From: CAWJPY01 sp963844865
GTDB lineage: Bacteria; Acidobacteriota; Thermoanaerobaculia; Thermoanaerobaculales; Sulfomarinibacteraceae
NCBI GenBank assembly: GCA_963844865.1
Contig: CAWJPY010000001.1
Span: forward strand, 124,001 to 188,000
Length of the DNA: 64,000 nucleotides
Direction: 5' to 3'
This document shows positions 33,231 to 41,546 of the stretch, piece after piece (within the stretch, counting starts at the first letter, position 1; every line of letters begins with the position of its first letter). A program made the position numbers and the translations under genes. The notes beneath the pieces are model-generated. The model did not search any database. It saw only the letters and a program-made list of their open reading frames with translations, and had not been told where the DNA came from.

Positions 33231-34924
33231 GTCGCATCCGCTCCGGACCGCCGGCCGTCGATCCCGTCCGGGGGCAGGCCGAGCTGGGTCGCGACCGCCT
33301 CGGCGATGCGGGCGAACACCGGCGCCGCCACCGTCGACCCCCAGAAGTCGGCGGTGGGCTCCACCACGGCCACCACCACCACCACTCGCGGATTGGGCAC
33401 CGGCAGGAAGCCGGCAAACCACGCCACGTGGTGGACATCGTCGAAGGCGCCGTCCACGGCACGCTGCGCGGTGCCCGTCTTCCCCGCCACCCGGTAGCCG
33501 GCCACCTGGGCCTCGCGGCCCGTGCCCACGGTGACCACGCCCTCCAGCATCGCCGTCACTCTCGCTGCAAGGCGCTCATCGAGCACCCGACTCCGCCAGT
33601 GCTCGTCGCCGTCGACGCTCTGTCCGTCGGCGCTCACCCGCTGCACCAGGCGGGGGCGCAGCAACCAGCCTCCATTGGCGATGGCGGCGTAGGCCACGGC
33701 CACCTGGAGCGGGGTGGCGGTGACCTCCTGACCGAGGGCGAGGGAGGCGGCGCTGAGCCGCGACCAGGTGGCGGTTGGGGGCAGGATGCCCGTCCCTTCG
33801 GCCGGGAAACCGACGCCGGTGCGCCGTCCGAAACCGAAGACGTCCAAGGCGCGCCACAGCTGCCGCGGTTCGAGACGGTCGGCGACCTCGATGATGCCCG
33901 CGTTGGCCGACTCCGCCACGATCTCATCCAGGCTGTACATGCCGGGCTTGGCGTGGTCCCGGAACCAGTGGCCGGCCACCTCGATCCCGTGGTGGCGACA
34001 GTCGAACCGGTCACCCGCGTGCACCGCGCCGTCGGCCAGTGCCGCCGCCGCCACCATGGGCTTGACCAGCGATCCCGGCTCGTAGGCGTCCTGGACCGCC
34101 CGCAAGCGCCAGTGATCCGGCGGAACGGCCCCCGGGTCCGACGGATCGAAGGACGGCAGGGAACCGACCGCCAGCACCGCCCCGGTGTCTACCTCCAGCA
34201 CCACGGCGGACGCGGCGCGGGCCCGCTGCTTGGCCACCGCAGCGGCCAGCTCCGCCTCGCACGCCGCCTGGATGCGCGCATGCAGGGTGAGCTCGAGGTC
34301 GTAGCCGGCGTGACCCGAGGAGAGCCGTTCCAGGCGCAGCCGCCGCTGCACCGCGTCGTTGACGGTCAGGTAGGTCTCCGGCTCGCCGGCGAGGAGGGCG
34401 TCGTAGTGGTGCTCGAACCCGGCGCGGCCCACCGTGCGCAGCTCCTCCCGGCCGACGAAGCCCAGCACCGGCGCGGCCAGGGAGCCGAGGGGATACACCC
34501 GCTCCGAGTCCGGCACCAGGACGACCGCGTCCGGGGCCAGCGCGCGCAGGGCCTCGGCGCTCTCCCGGTCCATACGTTGGGCGAGCCACTGGTTCCGTGG
34601 TCCGTGTTCGAGGCGATGCGCGAGCCGCTCCACCGGCACGCCCACCAACGGCGCCGCCGCCCTCGCGAAGAGGGCCGGGTAGGACAGGAGGTGGGTGTCG
34701 AGCTGGGCCGCGAGCCGATCCGAGGAGGTGGCCAACACGTAGCCGTCCGCGCTGAGGATGTCACCGCGCGGGCCGGGCACTTTCAGGAACTGCTGCTGCT
34801 GACGACGCGCACGCTCCGACCACAGCTCGTGTTGGAGCACCATCACCTCGAGAGAACGCACCATGACTCCGGCGCCTGCCAGCAGGAGGCAGCCGGTCAG
34901 CACCATCAGCCGCTTTCGGTTCAC
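33227..34924 (-). CDS. ftsI: septal peptidoglycan transpeptidase (FtsI/PBP3-like)
   Basis: The 565-residue class B penicillin-binding protein has one N-terminal membrane helix and a dimerisation/pedestal domain with GPRGDILSADGYVLA. Its transpeptidase domain has the three active-site motifs SxxK (S285-K288 in EPGSLVKPM), SAN (339-341) and KTG (482-484). No PASTA repeats follow, unlike in Firmicutes and Actinobacteria. GTG 34924 overlaps ftsL (GTGA). Confidence 0.95.
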   Translation of the reverse strand: MNRKRLMVLTGCLLLAGAGVMVRSLEVMVLQHELWSERARRQQQQFLKVPGPRGDILSADGYVLATSSDRLAAQLDTHLLSYPALFARAAAPLVGVPVERLAHRLEHGPRNQWLAQRMDRESAEALRALAPDAVVLVPDSERVYPLGSLAAPVLGFVGREELRTVGRAGFEHHYDALLAGEPETYLTVNDAVQRRLRLERLSSGHAGYDLELTLHARIQAACEAELAAAVAKQRARAASAVVLEVDTGAVLAVGSLPSFDPSDPGAVPPDHWRLRAVQDAYEPGSLVKPMVAAAALADGAVHAGDRFDCRHHGIEVAGHWFRDHAKPGMYSLDEIVAESANAGIIEVADRLEPRQLWRALDVFGFGRRTGVGFPAEGTGILPPTATWSRLSAASLALGQEVTATPLQVAVAYAAIANGGWLLRPRLVQRVSADGQSVDGDEHWRSRVLDERLAARVTAMLEGVVTVGTGREAQVAGYRVAGKTGTAQRAVDGAFDDVHHVAWFAGFLPVPNPRVVVVVAVVEPTADFWGSTVAAPVFARIAEAVATQLGLPPDGIDGRRSGADAT

Positions 34925-35255
34925 GGCGCACCGTCCGGAGCGGCCACGGAGTCCGCGGTGGGAGGGGCGAGTCCGATCCGGCGTCCCTCCTGGCGCAGGC
35001 GCACCGGGCTGCGCCGCCGCTCCAGCTCCAGGCGGAGGCCACGCTCCCGGCGCTCCAGCTCCTGGACCTGGGCCCGCAGTCCGATCAGCTCATAGTGGAT
35101 GGACGTGCTCTTGAGCCGCGGCCAACCGATGAGGGACAGCACCAAGACGACGGTGGTCGCCACAGCCAGCAACACCGCCAGCGCACCCAGCCACCGGCGG
35201 TCACGCTGGGGCATGAGAAAGCGGTTGGAGGGTCCGGCGATGGGCAGCTCGACAG

Positions 35256-35259
<4 letters not shown>
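34921..35259 (-). CDS. ftsL: FtsL-like divisome protein
   Basis: The small 112-residue bitopic protein has a short cytoplasmic N-terminus, one helix (LGALAVLLAVATTVVLVLSLI) and a coiled-coil-like region (ELIGLRAQVQELERRERGLRLELERR). Sequence conservation is weak, so the name rests on size, topology and position between rsmH and ftsI, which is where ftsL sits in dcw clusters. GTG 35259 overlaps the rsmH stop. Confidence 0.82.
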
Positions 35260-36194
<935 letters not shown>

Positions 36195-36206
36195 CACCGT
36201 CCTCCA

Positions 36207-36650
36207 TCACAGCTCCAGGCGCGCCAGCTCTTCGAGGGCTTCGTCGGTCAAGGTGTCCTCCTTGAGGATGGACGCGGCGCGGCTGCGGGCGGTGATGGCC
36301 AGGTGATTGATGCGTCCCGACACCACGACCTCCCCGTTGACCTCCACCATGTCGCGGAGCAGCGCCGGTACCATGAGCCGGCCATGGTCGTCCATCTCCA
36401 AGAGCTGACCGTAGTTGACGCGCTCCACCAGCTTGAGCAACGCCGGGGTCATGGTCGGCTTGCTCGCCAGGCGCTCCTCGACGCCCTCCCACACCGGCAA
36501 GGGGTAGATGCGCAGCTCGTGGGGGAAGAAGGAGCACATGAACACCTCGCGCCCGTAGCCCTCCTCCAGCAGCTCCCGCAGTCGCACCGGCAGCTTCACC
36601 CGCCCCTTGGCGTCGATGGTCGCCGGAAAACCGCCTCGGAACCGCTCCAC
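36207..36650 (-). CDS. mraZ: transcriptional regulator MraZ
   Basis: The 147-residue protein has two AbrB-like halves, RGGFPATIDAKGRVKLPVRLRE and GQLLEMDDHGRLMVPALLRD. I prefer GTG 36650 because GAGGGAG precedes it and MraZ proteins usually begin close to the first domain; a GTG at 36689 would add 13 residues. MraZ binds short repeats ahead of its own gene and controls the dcw cluster; matching repeats are present at 36696-36730. Confidence 0.95.
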   Translation of the reverse strand: MERFRGGFPATIDAKGRVKLPVRLRELLEEGYGREVFMCSFFPHELRIYPLPVWEGVEERLASKPTMTPALLKLVERVNYGQLLEMDDHGRLMVPALLRDMVEVNGEVVVSGRINHLAITARSRAASILKEDTLTDEALEELARLEL

Positions 36651-36695
36651 CCAGTCTCCCTCGGCCCACCGCAAGGCCCGGACACACACCGTGTT

Positions 36696-36730
36696 CCACT
36701 CTGGACCCTATTGGACCACTTCTGACCACC
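36696..36730 (-). promoter_or_regulatory. MraZ operator: four repeats at 10-bp intervals
   Basis: On the minus strand GTGG, GTGG, AGGG and GTGG cores start exactly 10 bp apart (plus-strand CCAC/CCCT at 36726, 36716, 36706, 36696). Three are followed by TC and the last by AA. Known MraZ boxes are GTGG-like repeats with about 10-bp period ahead of mraZ, so autoregulation is likely. Confidence 0.85.
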
Positions 36731-36732
36731 CC

Positions 36733-36761
36733 ATGATGAAGCCCTCGGAGCACGGTGTCAA
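36733..36761 (-). promoter_or_regulatory. promoter of the dcw cluster
   Basis: A perfect -35 box TTGACA (36756-36761) and a weaker -10 CATCAT (36733-36738) are separated by 17 bp. The transcription start would fall at the edge of the MraZ repeats, so bound MraZ could block it. Confidence 0.7.
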
Positions 36762-36826
36762 GGCCTTGCGCGGACAACGAGTTAGGTTTTCGCGGCCGGG
36801 GAGGGCACGCGCCCCCGCGGAGGAGC

Positions 36827-36870
36827 ACAAGATCTTGTAGGCGGAGACCACGAGACCCCCGAGATCTTGT
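36827..36870. promoter_or_regulatory. palindrome and repeated half-site between mraZ and nadK
   Basis: ACAAGATCTTGT (36827-36838) is a perfect 12-bp palindrome. The string AGATCTTGTA recurs at 36862-36871, so one full site and one partial site lie about 31 bp apart in the divergent mraZ/nadK intergenic region. The spacing of about three helical turns suggests cooperative binding of a repressor; the protein is unknown. Confidence 0.5.
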
Positions 36871-36909
36871 ATCCCGCACCCACCCGCACCGGCGGAGCGG
36901 CACCACGGG

Positions 36910-36915
36910 TAGAAT
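36910..36915 (+). promoter_or_regulatory. -10 box of nadK, leaderless layout
   Basis: TAGAAT ends 8 nt before the ATG at 36924 and there is no ribosome-binding site between them. No clear -35 box is seen. Confidence 0.5.
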
Positions 36916-36923
36916 AGGGCGCG

Positions 36924-37796
36924 ATGGAAGGGTCGCCGGTGCGTAGCGTGGGAGTGGTTCTCAAGACCACCAGCCCCGAGGCGGCGGAGCTGGGCCGCCA
37001 GCTCTTGGCCGAGCTCGAGCGGTTGGGGCAGAAGACGGTTCTGGACGCTCAGTCGGCCAGCATCTACCAGATGCAGAGCGGCATCCGGAGGGCCGACCTG
37101 GCCGCCCAGGTCGACCTGGTGGTGGTGCTCGGCGGGGACGGCACCCTGCTGTCGGTGACGCGCGGCCACCTGGGTGGCACCCCGGTGCTGGGTATCAACA
37201 TGGGCTCCCTCGGTTTCCTTACCGAGCACTCCGCCCACAGCCTGTTCCCCATGCTCCACGCCGCTCTGGAGGGCCGCGCCAACGTCGAGGAGCGGGAGCG
37301 TCTGGACGTCTCGGTGTCCTCCCCGGGGCGCGAGCCGGTGGTCCACCGGGTCCTCAACGACGCCGTGATCAACAAGTCCGCCCTCGCCCGCATGGTGGTG
37401 CTGTCGTTGCACGTGGATGAGCAGTTCGTGAGCCGGTTCAAGGCCGACGGGCTGATCGTGGCCACCCCCACCGGCTCCACGGCCTACAATCTCTCCGCCG
37501 GAGGCCCCATTCTCTACCCCACCCTGAACGTGGTGGTGGTCACGCCGATCTGCCCACACGCCCTCACCAACCGTCCGATCGTGCTGTCCCTGGACGCCGT
37601 GGTCGAGGTCCGGCTGGAAAGCCCCTCGGAGGAGGTGTACCTCACCCTCGACGGGCAGCAGGGCTTCCCCCTCACCAACCTGGATCTGGTCCGGATCCGC
37701 CGCTGCCCCGAGCCGGTGCGCCTCATCACCGACCCCAACCAATCCTACTTCCAGGTGCTGCACCGGAAGCTGAAGTGGGGCGAGCGCGAAGGGTGA
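36924..37796 (+). CDS. nadK: NAD kinase
   Basis: The 290-residue enzyme phosphorylates NAD to NADP. The diagnostic motifs are LGGDGTLL, GINMGSLGFLTE, VLNDAVINKS and ATPTGSTAYNLSAGGPI, followed by PICPHALTNRPIVL. It is divergent from the dcw cluster and is the first gene of a probable three-gene unit with the tamB-like and Omp85 genes. The next gene starts inside its stop codon (GTGA). Confidence 0.97.
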   Translation: MEGSPVRSVGVVLKTTSPEAAELGRQLLAELERLGQKTVLDAQSASIYQMQSGIRRADLAAQVDLVVVLGGDGTLLSVTRGHLGGTPVLGINMGSLGFLTEHSAHSLFPMLHAALEGRANVEERERLDVSVSSPGREPVVHRVLNDAVINKSALARMVVLSLHVDEQFVSRFKADGLIVATPTGSTAYNLSAGGPILYPTLNVVVVTPICPHALTNRPIVLSLDAVVEVRLESPSEEVYLTLDGQQGFPLTNLDLVRIRRCPEPVRLITDPNQSYFQVLHRKLKWGEREG

Positions 37797-40700
37797 GGTA
37801 CCGGCACCTCCGGCGAACCGTGCTGGCGCTGCTGGCTGCGGTGGCCTTCCTGCTGGTGATCGGTGTTGCCCTGCGCGCGGTCCTGGAGAGCCGACCGGTG
37901 CGCACGGCGGCGGCTCGCTGGCTGGAAGGGACCGCGGCGCGGCGGGGCGTCCGGCTGGAGGTGGGCGACCTGCACTGGGGCCTGCTGCCGCCCCGCCTCA
38001 GGTTGGACCACCTGGAGGTCGCCACTGCGGGCATCCACGCGGACGTGGACCACGTCGAGGCCGACGTGGCCAGGATCCGGCTGGTCAGCCGCACCCTGGT
38101 CCTGGGGACCGTCGTCGCCCGGGGTGCGAGCATCCGCCTGGAGGGGCTCCCCGAGGACCGGCCGCGGGAGGGGAGGCCATTTGGCCTGCGGGTCCGTCAC
38201 CTGGACGTGGACGACCTCCGCTTCGAAGGCCGCGAGCTGCCCGGCCACCTGGCGGTCAGCCTGGCGGGTGTGAATGCCGCCTGGAGCGGGAGCCACGGCT
38301 CCTCCGCAGGCTATGTCACCGTGGACCATGCCCGCCTCGCCGCGCCAGGCATCGATCCCGTCGACGTCGCGTTCCGGAGCCGCCTGGAGGTGGACGGCGG
38401 CCTCGACCTGCCGAGATGGACCGTGACCGGCGACGGGATCGAGCTCAGCGGCCGTGCGCGCCTCGCGGCCGGCCACGGTCTCCACACCCAGCTGGACGGA
38501 ACCATCGACCTGGCCGCGGTGGACCGGATGGTGCACGCCAACGCCGGGCTGCACGGTACGGTGCGCGTCACGGGCGACCTCGACACCACGCGCCAGGACC
38601 TGGCGCACCTCCGCCTCAGCTCCTCGAGGATCGAGGCGGCGGGCTTCCCCCTGCGGGATCCGGCGGGGAGCCTCACCATCGAGCGCGACACCATCCATGG
38701 CGAGCTGCAGAGGGCCGGGTTGTACGGCGGTTCGATCAACGGCCGCTACCGGCTCGCCCACCTCAGGGGCCCGACCCGTCCCCACCGGATCGAGGCCCAC
38801 GGCGCGGACATCCTGCTGTCCGGCCTCCTCCGAGCCCTCAAGGTACCGCCCGCCGGGCTCGCCGCCGACTTTTCCGCGGATGCCGAGCTGGAGTGGGACG
38901 GCAGGAACATCGAGCAGGCACGAGGCGGGTTCACCGCCCGTCTGAGGTCACGGCTCGGCAGCGGCGTCCCGGTGGCCGGGGAGGTCCGATGCGCCATGGA
39001 GGCCGACGGCCTCCTGCGCTTCACCGCTCACGACCTGACCCTGGGATCCTCCCGCCTGGACTGGGAGGGACCGCTCACCTTCGGGAGCTGGGAGCCGGCG
39101 TGGTCGGTGACGGCGTCAGGGGCCGACCTCGCCGAGGTGGTGCCCCTGGTGAACCGCTGGATCGGGAGCGAGGTGCTGCCTCCCTGGATCGCGGGAACGG
39201 GCGATCTCCAGGTCGCCCTCAGCGGACCCTGGCAGCGGCTGGTGGTGCGGACCCGCGTGGACGCCCACCCCCTCCGGCTGCCCCCCGTGACCCTGGACCG
39301 GGTGGTCGCCGAGGCCACCGTCGCGGGCTCCGAGCTGCGGCTGGGCCCGACCCGGTTCAGCGTCGGCGACGGCTACGGCCAGGTGGAGGGGGGGCTGTCG
39401 TGGGCGGCCGAGGCCGGCGACGAGCAGCTCGACCTGACCCTCCGCGGGACCCGCCTGCCCCTGGCGGCGGTGGCCGAGTGGATCGGCCAACCCGGCCGGT
39501 TGAGCGGAGCATTCTCGTTCACCGGAGGCCTCCACGGCCGCCTCGCCTCGCCCCGCGGGTCGTGGGCGGTCGGCCTGGACGACGCCGCGCTGGCCGGCCT
39601 GCCCCTCGGGGACGGCTCCGCCACGGTCGACCTGGCCCAGGCCCGTTTCGACGCTCGCGGGCTCACCTTCGACGGGGGGCTCGAGGGGAGCGGTTGGTGG
39701 AACGTGGCCGACGGCGGGATCGGAGGCGAGCTCACATGGCCTGACCTGTCCATGGCCCGCATGAACGAGCGACTGGCACTCCTGTTGGGGGAGACGGCCC
39801 ACGTCCAGCTCCGGTTCCGACAGGGTCGGGACGGCCCGCTGCTCGGGCACCTGGTGGCGGGGTGGCCCAACGCCCGGCTGGTGGCGGACGCGGACAGCGA
39901 TGGAGTGACCCTCGACGGTGCGCTCGCCGACACCCTGACCGCCAGCGCGAGGTTGACGCGTCGCGCCGGGGGCCTCGAGGGAACGGGCTCCCTGCACTTG
40001 GAGGAGGCGGCCGACCTCCTGGCCAGGCTGATGCCGGACTCCCAGCTCCCCCTCCACGGGCAGGGGGACGCGCACTTCGACGTTTCGTGGCCGGCCGCCG
40101 GCTCGCCGGTCGTCACGGGCGACGTGGATCGCCTGGAGCTCGAGCTCGATCAGCGCCCACTGCGCCTGCTCGACCCGGCGCCGTTCACCCTCTCCAGCCG
40201 AGGCATCGCCATCGGCGGCCTCCACCTGACCGTCCAGGACGACGAGCTCTTCGCGCGGGCCACCCTGAGCCCCGGCGGGACGGTCGCCGGCAACCTGTCC
40301 GGGACCCTGGACGCGCTGCTCCTGCGCTTCCTGCTCCCCGCCTGGGAGCCGGCCGGACGCATCACCGGCGTCGTGGAGCTGCTGGGCAGCCTGCGTCACC
40401 CCGAGCTGGAGGGCATCGCCGAGGTCTCACAGGGCTCCTTCCGCTTGCCCGGCACCCGGACCATCCTGTCCGGGATCGGTGGGACCCTCCTGCTGTCCTC
40501 CGACCAGGCGGTCCTGGAGGGCGTCAGCTTCAGGTTCATGCAGGGGCTCGGGCGCTGCAGCGGCCAGCTCGCGGTGCGCGACGGCACCGTCAACCTCGGC
40601 CTCAACGGCACCGTGAGCAACCTCCGCTACGAGATGCTTCCCGGCCTGGTCGCCTACCTGTCCGGGGCGTGGCGCATCGAGGGTCCCGCCGACGGGCTGG

Positions 40701-41536
40701 ACCTGAGCGGCGATCTCTCCGTCGACCGCGCCTCCCTGCAGCGCAAAGACGACGTGGCAACGCTCCTCCTGGACTGGTTCGGGCGCAGAGCCGTTCCCGC
40801 GACCCAGGCGGCCGGCCCGCGCCTCAACCTGCACGTGGAGGCCGACAACACCATCGATCTGCGGAACCCCTTCGTGCGCCTGGCCGGATCGGCGTCCGTC
40901 CACGTCACCGGCACCGCCGCCCGGCCGGGGGTGGTGGGCAAGGTGGAGCTGGAGGAGGGTGGCGAGGTCACCCTGCAGAGCACCCGGTACGAGCTGGAAC
41001 GAGGCGCGCTCACCTTCACCGATCCGGCGCGCATCGAGCCCTACGTCGAGCTCGAGGCCCGGACCTGGGTCCAGAACTACCAGATCACCGTCCACCTGTC
41101 GGGAACACCGGATCGACTGGTGCCGTCCGTGGCGTCCGACCCGCCCCTCCCCGAGAACGACATTTACTCCCTCCTCGCCATGGGTCGCCGCGATCCGGCC
41201 CTCGGCGGCGGCGCCCTCGGGGTGAACCTCGCTTCCGGCATGCTGGCCCGGGAGATCACCTCCGAGATCGACCGCAGAACGCGCAACCTCCTGCCGGTCG
41301 ACCAGATCCGGGTCGACCCCTTCGCCGAGAGCAGCACCGGCAACCCCACCGCGCGGATCAGCGCGGTCAAGCAGCTCAGCCCCACCTGGACGTTCATGGT
41401 CCAGTCCAACCTGTCCGCCGAACGGGAGCAGGTCGTGGTGAGCCGCTGGTACCTGGCGCCGGGCATCTTCGTCGAGTCCTCCCGGGACATCGACGGCTCC
41501 TACGGGGTGGACATCAAGCTCCGCCGCCCCTACTGA
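37793..41536 (+). CDS. TamB/AsmA-like translocation and assembly protein
   Basis: This is a very long protein of about 1247 residues. One N-terminal helix (TVLALLAAVAFLLVIGVAL) anchors it, and the rest is largely beta-strand repeats, as in the AsmA/TamB family that bridges inner and outer membranes. The C-terminal region (about 900-1247) has the TamB-type DUF490 features, for example SDPPLPENDIYSLLAMGRRD and VDPFAESSTGNPTARISAVKQL. GTG 37793 is chosen for its overlap with the nadK stop; GTG 37775 is in frame. The Omp85 gene directly downstream completes a TamA-TamB style pair for outer-membrane protein or lipid transport. Confidence 0.88.
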   Translation: MRYRHLRRTVLALLAAVAFLLVIGVALRAVLESRPVRTAAARWLEGTAARRGVRLEVGDLHWGLLPPRLRLDHLEVATAGIHADVDHVEADVARIRLVSRTLVLGTVVARGASIRLEGLPEDRPREGRPFGLRVRHLDVDDLRFEGRELPGHLAVSLAGVNAAWSGSHGSSAGYVTVDHARLAAPGIDPVDVAFRSRLEVDGGLDLPRWTVTGDGIELSGRARLAAGHGLHTQLDGTIDLAAVDRMVHANAGLHGTVRVTGDLDTTRQDLAHLRLSSSRIEAAGFPLRDPAGSLTIERDTIHGELQRAGLYGGSINGRYRLAHLRGPTRPHRIEAHGADILLSGLLRALKVPPAGLAADFSADAELEWDGRNIEQARGGFTARLRSRLGSGVPVAGEVRCAMEADGLLRFTAHDLTLGSSRLDWEGPLTFGSWEPAWSVTASGADLAEVVPLVNRWIGSEVLPPWIAGTGDLQVALSGPWQRLVVRTRVDAHPLRLPPVTLDRVVAEATVAGSELRLGPTRFSVGDGYGQVEGGLSWAAEAGDEQLDLTLRGTRLPLAAVAEWIGQPGRLSGAFSFTGGLHGRLASPRGSWAVGLDDAALAGLPLGDGSATVDLAQARFDARGLTFDGGLEGSGWWNVADGGIGGELTWPDLSMARMNERLALLLGETAHVQLRFRQGRDGPLLGHLVAGWPNARLVADADSDGVTLDGALADTLTASARLTRRAGGLEGTGSLHLEEAADLLARLMPDSQLPLHGQGDAHFDVSWPAAGSPVVTGDVDRLELELDQRPLRLLDPAPFTLSSRGIAIGGLHLTVQDDELFARATLSPGGTVAGNLSGTLDALLLRFLLPAWEPAGRITGVVELLGSLRHPELEGIAEVSQGSFRLPGTRTILSGIGGTLLLSSDQAVLEGVSFRFMQGLGRCSGQLAVRDGTVNLGLNGTVSNLRYEMLPGLVAYLSGAWRIEGPADGLDLSGDLSVDRASLQRKDDVATLLLDWFGRRAVPATQAAGPRLNLHVEADNTIDLRNPFVRLAGSASVHVTGTAARPGVVGKVELEEGGEVTLQSTRYELERGALTFTDPARIEPYVELEARTWVQNYQITVHLSGTPDRLVPSVASDPPLPENDIYSLLAMGRRDPALGGGALGVNLASGMLAREITSEIDRRTRNLLPVDQIRVDPFAESSTGNPTARISAVKQLSPTWTFMVQSNLSAEREQVVVSRWYLAPGIFVESSRDIDGSYGVDIKLRRPY

Positions 41537-41546
41537 CGAGCGGGCC

